Shown: positions 42,840-56,050 of the stretch, piece by piece
Layout: each line of letters starts with the position of its first letter
Numbering within the stretch: the stretch's first letter is position 1
NCBI GenBank assembly: GCA_021018995.1
Contig: CM037593.1
Coordinates: forward strand, 41,615,810-41,679,809
Direction of reading: 5' to 3'
Length of the DNA: 64,000 nt
Source: Chloranthus sessilifolius
Lineage: Eukaryota; Streptophyta; Magnoliopsida; Chloranthales; Chloranthaceae
The notes under the pieces: generated by a model
What the model saw: only the letters and a program-made list of their open reading frames with translations
The model's database searches: none
What the model was told of the DNA's origin: nothing
Translations under genes and position numbers: made by a program

Positions 42840-45420
42840 TCATGTTATGGTTGGATCACCTAGTGCAGTCTTCTCTGTAAACTGACTTAGGGTGGAGCAA
42901 ACTGACCTAGAGTGGCGCAAACCGACCTAGGGCAGTTTGAAAATAAAGAAATTAGTGAGACAAACTACCCTGGGTCAGTTTGAAACTACCCTAGGTCAGT
43001 CTAAAACGACTTAAGTCAGTTTTGGAGATCACCTGATACAGTCTACTCTGTAAACTGACCTAGGGTGGCGCAAACTGACCCAGGGCTATTTAAAACAGAT
43101 AAATGGGTGAGATAAACTACCTTGGGTTAGTTTGAAACTATCCTAGGTCAGTTTTAGTGATCACTTAGTGCAGTCTATTCTGTAAACGGGCCTAGGGTGG
43201 CGCAAACTGACCTAGAGTGGCGTATACTGACCTAGGGCAGTTTAAAACAAATAAATGGGTGAGATAAACTACCCTAGGTCAGTTTGAAACTACCCTAGGT
43301 CAGTTTAAAATGTCTTAGGTTAGTTTTGGTGATCACCTAGTGCAGTCTACTCTATAAATGGGCCTAGGGTGGCGCAAACTGACCTAGAGTGGCGCAAACT
43401 GACCTAGGGCAGTTTAAAACAGATAAATGGGTGAGATAAACTACCATAGGTTAGTTTGAAACTATCCTAGGTCAGTTTAAAATGCCCTAGGTCAGTTTTG
43501 GTGATCACTTAGTGCAGTCTACTCCGTAAACGGGCCTAGGGTGGCTCAAACTAACCTAGAGTGGCACAAACTGACCTAGGGCAGTTTAAAACAGATAAAT
43601 GGGTGAGATAAATTACCATAGGTCAGTTTGAAACTACCCTGGGTCAGTTTAAAATGGCCTAGGTCAGTTTTGGTGATCACCTAGTGCAGTTTACTCTGTA
43701 AACTGACCTAGGGTGGCGCAAACTGACCTAGAATGGCGCAAACTGACCTAGGGCAGTTTGAAAATAGAGAAATGAGTGAGATAAACTACCTTGGGTTAGT
43801 TTGAAACTACCCTAGGTCAGTTTAAAATGACCTAGGTTAGTTTTGGTGATCACTTAGTGCAGTCTACTTTGTAAACGGGCCTAGGGTGACGCAAACTGAC
43901 CTAGAGTGGCGCAAACTGACCTAGTGCAGTTTAAAATAGATAAATGGGTGAGATAAACTACCCTGGGTTAGTTTGAAACTATCCTAGGTCAGTTTAAAAT
44001 GCCCTAGGTCAGTTTTGGTGATCACCTAGTGTAGTCTACTCTGTAAACGGGCCTAGGGTGGCGTAAACTGACCTAGAAGGGCGCAAACTGACCTAGGGCA
44101 GTTTAAAATAGATAAATGGGTGAGATAAACTACCATAGGTCAGTTTGAAACTACCCTGGGTCAGTTTAAAATGCCCTAGGTCAGTTTTGGTGATCACTTA
44201 GTGCAGTCTACTATGTAAACGGGCCTAGGGTGGTGCAAACTGACCTAGAGTGGCGCAAACTGACCTCGGGTAGTTTAAAACAGATAAATGGGTGAGATAA
44301 ACTACTATAGGTCAGTTTGAAACTACTCTGGGTCAATTTAAAATGCCCTAGGTCAGTTTTGGTGATCACCTAATGCAGTTTACTCTATAAACTGGCCTAG
44401 GGTGGCGCAAACTGACCTAGAATGGCGCAAACTGACCTAAGGCAGTTTGAAAATAGAGAAATGAGTGAGATAAACTACCCTGGGTGAGTTTGAAATGAGC
44501 CTAGGTTAGTTTAAAATGTCCTAGGTCAGTTTTGGTCATCACCTAGTGTATTCTACTCTGTAAACAGATCTAGGATGGTGTAAACTGACCTAGAGTGGCG
44601 CAAATTGACCTAGGGCAGTTTAAAATAGATAAATGAGTGAGATAAACTACCCTGAGCCAGTTTGAAACTACCCTAGGTCAGTTTAAAATGCCCTAGGTCA
44701 GTTTTGATGATCACCTAGTGCAGTCTACTCTGTAAACGAGCCTAGGGTGGCGCAAACTGACCTAGAGTGGCGCAAACTGACCTAGGGCTATTTAAAACAG
44801 ATAAATGGGTGAGATAAACTATCCTGGGTCAGTTTGAAAACTACCCTAGGTCAGTTTAAAATGCCCTAGGTCAGTTTTGGTGATCACCTAGTGCAGTTTA
44901 CTCTGTAAACGGGCCTAGGGTGGCACAAACTGACCTAGAGTGGCGCAAATTGACCTAGGGCAGTTTAAAACAGATAAATGAGTGAGATAAACTACCCTGA
45001 GTCAGTTTGAAACTACCCTAGGTCAGTTTAAAATGCCCTAGGTCAGTTTTGATGATCACCTAGTGCAGTCTACTCTGTAAACGAGCCTAGGGTGGCGCAA
45101 ACTGACCTAGAGTGGCTAAACCCGACCTAGCTATTTAAAACAGATAAATGGGTGAGATAAACTATCCTGGGTCAGTTTGAAAACTACCCTAGGTCAGTTT
45201 AAAATGCCCTAGGTCAGTTTTGGTGATCACCTAGTGCAGTCTACTCTGTAAACGGGCCTAGGGTGGCGCAAACTGACCTAGGGCAGTTTAAAACAGATAA
45301 ATGGGTGAGATAAACTACCATAGGTCAGTTTGAAACTACCCTGGGTTAGTTTAAAATGCTCTAGGTCAGTTTTGGTGATCACCTAGTGCAGTCTACTCTG
45401 TAAACGGTGCAGTCTACACT
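42840..45420 (+). repeat. 172-bp tandem repeat array, about 15-16 units
   Basis: The landmark GATCACCTAGTGCAGTCTAC recurs at about 42855, 43028, 43159, 43331, 43503, 43675, 43848 and 44020, and on to 45377. Most steps are 172-173 bp; one step of about 131 and one of about 152 are shorter. Inside each unit AAACTGACCTAGG occurs two or three times and its complement CCTAGGTCAGTTT three times, so every unit is itself a nest of inverted repeats. It lies between a likely first donor (42731) and the next coding exon (45480). Confidence 0.95.
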
Positions 45421-45479
45421 ATATGGTTCAGTAGTTATACCAGTTAATTTATGATATTAATATGTTTTCCCTTATTTTT

Positions 45480-48420
45480 AGGTCTTCATAAACCAAGGAC
45501 TAAAGCAATGGTAATATAGTTTAATATTATTTAAATTTTTTTCAATCATGATATCTCTTCCATATATGTGAGCATAGCCTTCTGCTTTTATTTTTTCTTC
45601 TGATAAGCTCATCGTCGTGCCAGATGTACTCCAAAATCAACAGTCTCTTGCCTTGAGAGATGTCTGAAATACTTGCGCCCCGATTGTGAAGAGAGTATTT
45701 CTAATTCTTTCTTTGGTCAATTTGTAGGTGTTAGTGCATTTAAAATTTCAAGTTCCATTTTTACATGTGTATTAAAGAGATATAGTGTTCCGAATTTAGT
45801 AACAATTGGTGAAATTATCCACCAAATCGATCCCATAGACATTGCGTTGATTATGGGATTGAGAGTTGTCGGGGACACTTCAATTGAGTTTGACCTACAA
45901 GCCATAGAGCCCACGTCTCTTATTGGGATATTTTTTCCTGGGCATGCGACCTCGGTTAACGCTGATGACATAGAGGCTCTTTTTGACCGAGAACTTGGGG
46001 TAGAGGACTTTGTGAAATTAAAACTCTGCCTCGTTCTTGTAGTTTTTTTGCATTCTAATACATCTAATTCATTAGATAAAAAATACATACATCTCGTAGA
46101 CGACTTAGATAGATTTAATAAGTATCCTTGGGGGCTAGTCATCTACAACACACTCCTCTCAGAGATGTAAAAGGCCAGTAAATTCAACTTGGAGGCCTTC
46201 TACAATATGTATGGATTTGCCATTATTGTGCAGGTGAGTCCTTTAATGTTTGCCAAATTGAAAGTTTTGTCATATTATTAAATTGAAAGTTTTAATTATT
46301 TAACTTTTGTAGTTGTGGGCGTATGAACATCTAAACTTTACTGCCCCGTCTGTAAGAGATGGACCACAGTTTTCGCGATTCAAGCGATGGGAGCACTATC
46401 CATTTCCTCCACACATGAGGCAAATGGCGTTAAATTTTGAGAAATGCAAACTGGTATTAAAACTTACTACAATTCTTGATTTCAAGAATGCAAATTTGTG
46501 CTCTAGCATAATTTACTTCCCATTTGATTTTGTCTGTGTTAGGCGTCCTTCCAGCTCACCCCTACCCAGGAGGAGTTTAAAATTGAGTTCATTCGTGAGG
46601 CTTGGGATAATAGACCTTCTCATGGTAATATATTTTTCTTTTAATATCTTTCATTTGACTATTTAACGCACATATATTTTATCATGTGTTAAAAGCTCAT
46701 AAGAAGGTCTTCCAGGTTCCTTTGGAGACGGCCGCTCCACTTCTTCCTCTTTCACCAGCCTCTTCACCGGCTCGTTTGTTGGAGCATTATGTAAGTAACC
46801 GTTTAAGTGATATTTTGTCTGTTGCGTTAGCTATAAGTTATAATATATTATGCTTACTGTCATTGGTAGGTGGAAGTTAGAGGTTTAAAAAGAAAAGAGA
46901 GGAAAGAAGAGGGAAAAAAATTTGAGGGAGAGGGGGAGGAAGGGAAGCAAGAGGGACACCACTCCAGAAGAAAGGAAAGACAAAAGAGAATGAGAAGTCA
47001 AGTATCTCAATTGTTCGCTGAAAATATTTCGCTTAAGGAAACTCAAAAATCTTATGATAAAATCTTACGAAAAAATGAGGTAGAAATGAGAGAGCTGCGA
47101 GAAACAATACGAAAAAATGATGTAGACATAAGCGAGAAATAGTACAAAAAAATTATATGAAAATGAGAGAGTTGCGTGACAGGCTCACTACGTTAGAGCA
47201 AGCAACGAGTGTCAAATAGGTTACCATGCCTGCAGATAAGAGCCCCGAGACCGAACACACGGTAGGTCTAAAGGTTATAATCTTTTCACATAAATTTTTT
47301 GCTACTTGGAATTCTATTTGGATGTATCCATCTGTTTAAAAATAATGATATTTTATTTTTCTTAATTTTACGAAGCTAGATCCGATCGTGCAGAGCATGT
47401 TGGATTTGAGTGCTCCTATTACGGTAACACATATTCACATAGTTGATTCCTTTATATAATGCCATCAATTATGTTACACCTTTTTATGTTATACTTTTGA
47501 TTTCATTAGTATCCAACCCCTATGACATCGATAGTGACACCTCATGTGCTAGCAAAGGGGCACAAAGTTGTGATTACCGACTCGAGCACGCAACTATCAA
47601 AGAAGGTTAGATGTTCTTTTATGGCCTATTCTAGTATAATTTATTTTTTACGCATCATTCTCATTCAGAAGATAGTAATAAATAATATTTTCGCATTGAT
47701 TTCAGACCGAGGGAGAAGTTTTAAAGGAAATTGAGAAACGGGTTAGGCCACCGTCAAAATATTTGAGGCCCCCTTTTTTGAGCGTCGACGGTAGAGGGAG
47801 GATTGTGGAGGAGCCAACATCGACTTCCACCCTTGCTGACCACACCCCCTTCGGCCTTTGACAGATGAGGAGGAGGTCTTCCTATCAAGCCTGATTAATA
47901 TACCACACCCTCCAATGTAAGTAGCATGATATCGTTAAGAAAGCTATTTCTACCCTTAAGAAAGTCATGCCTAAAATAAGATCCCAATCATTGTAGGAAA
48001 GGATGCATACGTATTAGGGGCCATAGAGTTTAGTATGCGGACTTACAGTGTACTGTTGTTGAAAATTGGTTGAGCAGCGATGTAAGTCTCCCTCTTTGTA
48101 ACGTATTCCTCCTCTTAGTAGCATATATTAAAACTTATATGCGTAAATGAACTAATAAATAATGTTGACTGATGTAGGTTCTAAATCTACTTTTGATATT
48201 AATAAAAAATCGGGAGTGTGAACATCCAAATATCTTCAAAAGATGTTACTTTATGGATTCATACTTTGTGGTAATGGGCACACTATCGGCACATATTTCC
48301 TTTTCTTCCACTTATTTTACTTTGCATGTTAGTAATGTTTAAGAATTTATCGTAATGCAGAATATGCTACAATCAGAGTTACTTTTATTTATAAAGTAGG
48401 CAAAGAGCCAAGCAGCCGGT
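45480..48420 (+). pseudogene. Second DUF1985/ULP1-type transposon gene, decayed
   Basis: After a TTTTTAG acceptor near 45481, frames on + give a DUF1985-like domain at 45673-46170 (KISSSIFTCVLKRYSVPN, IDPIDIALIMGLRVV, LDRFNKYPWGLVIYNTLL). It continues through an in-frame stop into YNMYGFAIIVQ, and after an intron LWAYEHLNFTAPSV (46313). 46870-47142 is a Lys/Glu-rich coiled coil. 47750-47860 gives PSKYLRPPFLSVDGRGRIVE, and 48030-48340 has VENWLSSD and CEHPNIFKRCYFMDSYFV, which resemble the start of the ULP1 protease domain. The His/Asp/Cys part is missing where the Athila-like LTR begins. It is related in plan to the gene at 27608-32094. No MULE TIRs were found around it. Likely a truncated transposon gene. 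Confidence 0.65.
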
Positions 48421-48522
48421 GTTACAAATCTAGACCCGATTACACTTGATCAGTGCCAAAATGTGACTATATTTCACACCTAAATCCCTACACTTAGCTG
48501 TCCAATGAAAGCATCTGATGGT

Positions 48523-49771
48523 TGTTGTGAGGTTTTAATGACTACAGGTGTTTCTGACCGTTATATCGTAGAAGAGCATAAAAGAGGTTAATTAAAAGGA
48601 TACACATGAGCTATGAACAAAAAGGTCAAAAGAAGCACAAAAATCCATGAAGCAGCCCAACATCCGCCAAAAGAGGGAGAATCTAATCATGGATGCCAAT
48701 CGATTGAGGGATAAGTGTCAATCGATTGACAAGAGAAGAGAAGTCTAACTATACTTCTTCCGAATCAAAACTCAATCGATTGAGTTTTGATTCTCAATCG
48801 ATTGAGGCTATTAGGAATAGGGTTTGCTCGGCCCTATATAAAGGAAGCTACGAATCATTAATGGAGGCTTCTTTTTTTGTGATTATTTTTGGATATATTA
48901 TTAAGGGTTCTTCTTGGTTCTTTTTCTCAGTAGATTGTATTAGGATTATTTTTAATTCTCGTTGATAATCGTGAGAACAAGAGCATTGTAAGGAGATTTT
49001 TGAGAAATAAAAGAGCATTATTAATATGATATCTTCGGATCTACAATGAGTTTGTATACCGAGGATGAGCGGCTAAAGTTATTTGTTCAAGGGGGAAGCG
49101 AACCACAGATAAGTAACTGTTTTATTATTGTCTCTACAATTTCATTAAAGCATTCTGTTGTAAGTGTGAGCTTGGTTGAATATTATCGAGTCTTCGTTTA
49201 TAGTCATTGATTGTGGTTATCAACGACCGTAAAAGAAGCACTCCATCTAGATCTGTTTCTGCAGGCCGATCTAGGCTGCGGAATGATTGGTTTATCATTG
49301 TCGTGACTTGTTAGTTTGAGATATGCTATTCTTTTCACATGACTCATACCGCAATGATAGGCTGAGTCATAGTGTTTAGAAAGGATATGCCGGATCCATA
49401 ATTGCGTTCTTCTCGATTCATTTATTTTCCTAATAAATGATGATATTTTAACTTAAATTGAATTTGTGAGATTGAATGGTAGAAAAGTTATGAATCGATG
49501 GTTAGCTAACTCCTTGATCAATTCATAAACTATTAATTTTCTCCTTTACCATAATTTGTTCTGTCCTAGTTTAATTAGTTTTCTTTTATTGTATTGAAAA
49601 TTGTTTGGTATTTGTGTGGTAAATCGAATTTCTTCCTTGGTAATTCCTTGGGTGTGTTAAAGTCTCTGAAAGAATTAGATAAATTTCATGTTTCCCTGTG
49701 GGTTCGACACCCTTGTTCTTGTCATTCTACAATAGATCTTGTGCACTTGCAAGGGTTTAAATTAAAATACA
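48523..49771 (+). repeat. 5' LTR of the + strand Athila-like element
   Basis: The right border is set by the primer site that follows. The left border (TGTGAGGTTTT at about 48523) is approximate because the partner LTR is not in the window. It contains a TATA box and the phrase TTTCCCTGTGGGTTCGACAC, common near the end of Athila/Tat LTRs. CAATCGATTGA recurs at 48698, 48719, 48774 and 48796. Confidence 0.7.
48835..48842 (+). promoter_or_regulatory. LTR TATA box
   Basis: CCCTATATAAAGG in the LTR of the + strand Athila-like element, the likely transcription start signal. Confidence 0.55.
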
Positions 49772-49780
49772 CCTAGTTTT

Positions 49781-49798
49781 TGGCGCCGTTGTCGGGGA
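49781..49798 (+). other. Primer-binding site (tRNA-Asp type)
   Basis: TGGCGCCGTTGTCGGGGA differs by one base from the usual Athila/Tat primer site TGGCGCCGTTGCCGGGGA. Confidence 0.85.
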
Positions 49799-50437
49799 AT
49801 AATCGGCAAAATTTTGATTAATTCGGAAAGAGATTTGTGCAAATATTTGACAGTCAATCGATTGAGATCTGATCCTCAATCGATCGATTGTGCTCCAGTG
49901 GTTTCAGTCTTGAATTGTCAATCGATTGAGCCAAAAGCATCAATCGATCGACTATTTTGTGTGAAACCCGAATTACTAATTTCAGATTTTTTGGAAATAA
50001 AAGATTTTTTTTTAGGAAGTAGAGATTTTTAGGAGTTCTTATGCTGTAGGAGTCCCTTTCCTTTCTTCCTCTTCCTCTTTTAGAAAGATTTTGTAGGATT
50101 TTGTGCATTGCTTTAAGTTTTAAAAAGTTTAACTTTCGAATCTAATTATTAATTGAATAAAAAAAATAAAAATAAAAAAATAATTATATATTTCTTTCAA
50201 TCGATTGACATATCTCTGTCAATCAATTGACCCGAACACAGCTACTTGGTTTTCTAGCTGAAAAATTTGTGTTGACTCTGTTTGACTTTTGAATATCAAT
50301 CGATTGAGACTACTGATTCAATCGATTCACTGATAAAGTCTTTGTTGGAAAATTTGGTGTGTGCTTTACTTCAATCAATTGAAGTTAATACTTGTGGTTT
50401 GTTGAGGAATCATCAACCATATTTGTGAGCATGGTGT
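49799..50437 (+). repeat. Leader with CAATCGATTGA motifs
   Basis: Non-coding leader between primer site and gag. CAATCGATTG or near-copies (CAATCGATCGATTG, CAATCAATTGA) occur at about 49855, 49882, 49919, 49940, 50199, 50220, 50297, 50319 and 50373, a continuation of the motif in the LTR. Confidence 0.7.
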
Positions 50438-51520
50438 ATGAGCTTTATTCGTTCTCATCACCCACATCTACAACCGTTTAATCTTGAGATCGAACGATCT
50501 TGTAGAGAGAATCGTAGAATCCAAAGGAATAAGTATCATCATACTAAGACTATGGCAGATCAAAGGAATGGAAATAATCAGAACAATAATAATGAAAATA
50601 ATGGGAACAATAATCATGATGAGGGCCCAAGAACATTGGAATATTATAATGATCCTGGTTTTTACGAGGATCAAGATAGTATCATGCATGCTCCCATCCC
50701 AGGGAGCCATTATAAATTCAAATCCGTAATGATTCAAATGTTACCGATTTATCATGGATTGTCAAACGAAAATCCACATGTTCATTTGAATGAGTCCATT
50801 GCAGTGTGTAAAATGTTCCGTGTCCATAATGTGACCGACGAGATAGCTAAGCTGCGACTCTTTCCTTTCTCTTTAAGAGATAAGGCAAAAACTTGGTTCT
50901 ACTCCTTAGAACCACAATCTATTCAGAGTTGGGTAAAGCTACACCGTCAGTTTTTTAAAAAATATTTTCCCATGACCAAGACCATCGAGTTGCGTCAAAG
51001 GATCTAGTTCTTTTCCCAACAACCTACAGAAACATTTTATGAATGTTGGGAACGCTTTAAAGAATTGATTAAGAGTTGTCCAAATCATCAACTGCCAAGG
51101 TGGCAATAGGTCCAAAGTTTTTACAATGGACTAATTCCCGAAGAGCGACGCATGGTTGATGCATCTTGCAGAGGATCATGTGCTACGAAAGAGGCTGATA
51201 AACTGTGGGCATTATTTGAGAAGTTATATCAAACTTCAATCCAAAATGAGACTCTGGGGCGAACTAATTTGGATGTGACAGCTAAATCTCATGTGTTAAC
51301 CAGAGATGGACTATTTGATGTCAATAACAATACCTCTGATCTTTCAACAAAGGTTGACATGTTGTCCAAACAAATGAATATGCTATTAGCTGCAACTAAG
51401 CAAGCTAAAAGTTTCAACAACCCCACCGCCTGTTCAATCTGTGACCACCCAGGTCACATGGCTAACGATTGCCCAACTACCTTGTCATTTTTCCCTGATG
51501 AACTTACTCCTCAAGAGTAG
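50438..51520 (+). pseudogene. Athila-like gag
   Basis: It contains an Asn-rich head (NGNNQNNNNENNGNNNHDEG), then the gag core with MIQMLPIYHGLSNENPHVHL, LRLFPFSLRDKAKTWFYSL and KKYFPMTKTIELRQ. This is the Retrotrans_gag pattern of Athila/Tat elements. The zinc knuckle CSICDHPGHMANDC (CX2CX4HX4C) lies at about 51430-51475. It would form the particle core. The region is broken. Confidence 0.88.
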
Positions 51521-54187
51521 GTGAATCTGACTCAATCATATCAGCGACAAGGTAGGAACATATACTCAAACACCTACAATCCAGAATGGAAAAATCACCC
51601 CAACTTAGGATGGGGAGGATCAAACCAAATTGGACAGGTGAATCAACAATTCAGATCCAATGTAATGAGTGGGCAGAAGAATTTTCATCCACAACAGAAT
51701 TCTAATTTCTAGCAGAATTCTAATTTTTAACAGAACCCTCCTTATTATCATCCAAATTCTGATTATCGAAAAAATCAGAATTTTAATTAGAATTTTAATC
51801 AATCTCAGGCCACCATTTCGAAAGATTCTGATTTGGAGGAAAAGATTATGCGAAATATGCAAGCTTTTCAGCAGATGATGATAGATCAATTTAACCAACT
51901 GACGAATCAGTTGAGTCAATAAGAGGAAGGTAGGCTTCCTAGCCAACCCATCAATAATCCTCGAGGCCAAGCATCATCTGATGAAGGACCATCAAACAGT
52001 CAACAGTTGAAAATTATTACGGTGCTGAGAAGTGGGAGAGCTGTTGATAATCAAGTAGAAATGCCAATGGAGCCTCACAAGGAAGGAGAAAAAGAAGCGA
52101 GAAAAGACAAAGGACTAGATAAAGGGAAAGAGAAGGAAGATCCTCAAATTGTCCAACCAGCACCTGAAGAAGAATCAGAGAATGAACCTCGTCCCTATAC
52201 CCCAAAGGCACCATTCCCAGAGTGCCTAACACCTCCATCTAGAATGGGGAAGGGAGTGTCAAAAATGGAAGAAATTTTCGAAACATTTAAATAGGTGAAG
52301 ATAAACCTTCCATTACTTGAGACAATCAAGCAAGTCCCCGAGTATGTAAAATTTTTCAAAGATCTATGCACTCGAAAAAGAAAAACGCGTACTCATGTTT
52401 CAAAGAAAGTGTTCCTGACAAATCAAGTCAGCTCGATACTGCAAATGAATGCCCCACAAAAACTTAAGGACCCTGGAGTCCCAACTGTTCCATGTGTCAT
52501 TGGGGGGCAACCAATTGGAAAGGCGCTATTGGATTTGGGAGCCAGTGTCAATTTGATTCCCTTACTTAGAGTATGAGAAATTAGGACTGGGCGAATTGAA
52601 ACCCACAACCGTTACACTGCAACTTGCTGATAGGTCAGAAAGAAGGCCTAGGGGTGTCATCGAGGATGTTTTGGTTGGAATAGACAAATTTGTTTTCCTT
52701 GTGGACTTTTTTGTGTTGGACATGGAACCTCCAGTTAAATCCAACAATCAAGTCCCAATCATTCTTGGGCGTCCGTTTCTCGCGACCGCAAATGCCTACA
52801 TCAATTGTCGAACAGGAGTCATGGATGTTTCTTTTGGAAACATGAAAGTTAAACTCAATATCTTTCATGCAATAAACCATTTTCCTAATGAAGATGAGGT
52901 TGACTGTTTCTACATCGATCAGGTGGACGACGTAGTAGATGAAGCTTTACCGTCAATGCTTACCAAAGAAGAATTTGAAACTACTTTGTTAGCCATCTAC
53001 GAGAAAACAGGCTCCGAAAGGAAACAACCAGAAGAAGAAATGATGAGTTCATCATGTCAAGAGGATAAGTTTTGTGAAGTTGTGACTAAGGTAGAACCGT
53101 TACCTCTCGAGATAAAGGGTGAGCTGACTCCATCAATTGAGCAGCCATCAGCTATGGAATTAAAGCAACTGCCTGAGTCACTTAAGTATGCATTTCTGGG
53201 ACCTCGAGAAACGTTGCCAGTAATAATTTCATCGACATTGTCAGAAGAACAAGAGTATGAGTTGCTGAAAGTACTGAAAGACAATAAAGAAGCCATCGGA
53301 TGAACCTTAGCCGATTTAAAAGGAATTGACCCATCGGTATGTATGCATAAAATACATTTGGAAGATGATAGTAAACCATCGAGGGAACCGCAAAGGCGAC
53401 TTAATCCAAACATGCAAGAAGTCATTTTAAAGGAAATCATAAAACTACTCGATGCTGGAATCATCTATCCAATCTCTAATAGCCCATGGGTCAGTCCAGT
53501 TCAAATTGTTCCGAAAAAGTCTGGCATCACTATGAAAGAAACTACTGAAGGAGAATTGGTGTCCACTAGCGAAACCATAGGGTGGCGCGTGTGTATCGAT
53601 TATTGAAAATTGAACACGGCTACCAGAAAAGATCATTTTCCCCTGCCATTCATTGACCAAATTCTCGAGAAGTTAGCAGGGCAGGAGTTTTATTATTTTC
53701 TAGATGGATATTCGGACTACAATCAAGTACCGGTGTTTCCTGCAGATCAAGAGAAGACAACGTTCACGTGTCCGTACGGAACGTTTGTATATCGAAGAAT
53801 GCCTTTTGGCCTGTGTAATGCACCTGTCACTTTTCAAAGATGTATGTTGGCCATATTCTCGAATATAATTGAAAAATTCATCGAAGTCTTCATGGATGAC
53901 TTTTCTGTTTTCGAGAAGTCCTTTGAACTGTGTTTGCAACACCTTACACAGGTATTGCAATGATGTGTCAAATCAAAACTTGTTCTTAGCTGGGAGAAAA
54001 GCCATTTCATGGTGCAACAGGGAATTGTATTGGGACATGTTATTCCAAAGAAAGGAATTGAGGTCGACAAGGCAAAAGTCGATTTAAAAGCTAATTTGCC
54101 ACCATCGAAGAGTGTTCGGCAAATTCGATCATTTTTAGGTCATGCGGGATTTTATCAAAGATTCATCAAGGATTTTAGCAAGGTCGC
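51521..54187 (+). pseudogene. Athila-like protease and reverse transcriptase, cut off
   Basis: After a Gln/Asn-rich linker, the protease region has GKALLDLGASVNLIP (about 52522-52560) and RPFLATANAYINCRTGVMDV. The reverse transcriptase follows with DAGIIYPISNSPWVSPVQIV, WRVCIDY, FYYFLDGYSDYNQVPVFPAD, MPFGLCNAP and FMDDFSVF (53440-53930). GHAGFYQRFIKDFSKVA (54140-54187) marks the RT/RNase H junction, where the other element interrupts it. The frame is broken in several places. Confidence 0.88.
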
Positions 54188-56050
54188 TGTTGTTGTTCTA
54201 AGTGTGCTTGATTTATTTGTGTTTTGAAAATAGGTTTGCAACTGCTAAGTTATAATGAATCTAGAACATTAAAAAGAGTAAAGAAATATCAACACAGCGA
54301 GAAGTGAATTAGCCTGTAAGATCAGGGCCAATTGTAGCAAGTTTTAAATGTAAGTGAGTAAAAGATCGTCCACAGGGAATTTGTCTAAAATGCAAGATAA
54401 ACCTCCAGATCTGAGCTACCAGATGTGGCCTCTTATCCTATCTAGAAAGCACATAAGATGGGAGGTTGAATTTGTCACATTAACTAGATGATAAAAGTAA
54501 AAGTTAGACTAAATGATCCAGATCTGAGTTGGGGGAATTTTGATGTAAACTTATAAAAATGGAGAAATAATATCTAACTTTGATTTGGTCCTTGAAATGT
54601 AATGAGAATGACTGCACCTCAACTGAGAGATGATCCAATCTTCATCTGGCTACCAGCACAGATGTATGAGAAATAAATCTAACTCAAGGATTAGATTTAG
54701 GCTTATGGCTATGGTCTGTCCACTTTAATGGCCACAGACCATCCAATAGTCTTTTAATCCAAATCCTTAATTTAGAATAAGAAGCATCACTACAAATGCC
54801 GTGAGAGATTAGGTTACAATCACTAATTCTCATAGGATTAATGAATCAAGGGAAATTGCATGAAAAATAGTAAATCTAAAGGAGTCTAATGCAATAAGGA
54901 GATCAGAGGGAACCCTTAACATGAGTCCAATTGAGAATGTACGGTTTACAGCAACCTTTTCAAATTCACCATTACAATTACAGAGCACATCCTAAATAGC
55001 TCTCAGATTTGTAGTCTTGAATACAACTCTCTTTTGAATTACAGAAGTATCTCACAACTCTCAATTGCAAGTAAAAGTGAGGCTATTACAGGGATTTCAG
55101 ACAAACTATCTGATTTGGAAATGGGGGAATAGGAATGAAACTCAAAATCTGGATGCCCAAATTGGGCAAATGGTTCGTCTATTTATAGTTTTCCCTAAGT
55201 CCAGCTCAGATGTGTATCAACCAATCAGAAGTGCTCAGATCTGTATCGACCAATGGTAGTCGAGCACAAGGATCCAGATCTGTTCTGGCCAATCAGAATT
55301 GCTCGATCTGGTTCAGCCAATCAGGTGACAAAAGCATCAATTTTGTTATGCATTTGAAAGTTTGTTAGAGTTTCTAGAAGTTCCCGCCAAGTTATTTCAT
55401 CTCTGGGTGCTCACATGGGGTGGAATATGCCTTCGCTTCATGCTTAGAATCCTCTGGAATGTCCCTAGGTTTTTAAATGCATTGGAACACGTGAAAAAGA
55501 TTACTGAATTGCCCTTGCAAAAGCTGGGAATCTCCAGAATACCTTTTCGCATAGTTTAGGGGACTTTTCGCAAGGTGTTGTAACTCCTGAAGCTCTTTTC
55601 GCAATGTTCTGGTTCTGTTCGAATGGAGTTTTCTTCTTTTCGAAAAGGTCAATCATCTCTTCGAAGAGTTCAGGTGCTCTTCAAAAGCTAAGCCTGGAGT
55701 TTTTAGTTCTTTCAGAGAGTTCGTTCTTTGTGAAGACAGTTGGTTCTTGCTAAAAGTACTCAGAGTGCATTTTTCCGCTCAATTGCTCCATTTACTTTTT
55801 CTGGGGTTGAGACCGTGTCTTTGCCTCTTCGCCTGACCTTTTAATGACTAGTGAGGTTGTCCCTTCTCTTTCTTCCTTTGGATCGACATGGATTGTCATC
55901 TTTTTGGCACTTTTAAGCTGCTTTTATGGTTAAGCCTGTCTTTATTGTTAGTTGAAACACAAGCACTTAGAACACTTATTTAGTTCTCTCAAAGGTCTAT
56001 CAAGACTCAGGTTAAGGGATGAAAAAAGGTATTTTCCAGCTCTCAACGCA
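54188..56050 (-). repeat. 3' LTR of the minus-strand Athila-like element
   Basis: The inner border is set by the polypurine tract at 56051-56067. The outer border is the TGTTGTTGTTCTAAG that interrupts the + element's pol. About 1.86 kb, with CTATAAAT (minus strand, 55181-55188) as a TATA candidate and CAAATTCCCTGTGGACGA near its end. TTCGAA/CTTTTCG motifs cluster at 55540-55770. The 5' LTR is not in the window. Confidence 0.75.

Larger units (their letters stand above)
48523..54187 (+). mobile_element. Athila/Tat-like Ty3/gypsy element, left part
   Basis: LTR, primer site, gag, protease and the first part of reverse transcriptase are present on +. The element stops abruptly at 54187 where another retroelement has inserted. 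Its remaining pol and 3' LTR would lie beyond the window. The frames contain several breaks. It must be older than the element inside it. Confidence 0.85.

Noticed and set aside
42840-45420. Tandem array as centromeric satellite
   Set aside because: Only about 15 units inside a gene-like context; no evidence of a large satellite block, so kept as a local array.
51620-51970. Ile-rich minus-strand frame of 116 codons
   Set aside because: Shadow of the Asn/Gln-rich gag-linker on the other strand.
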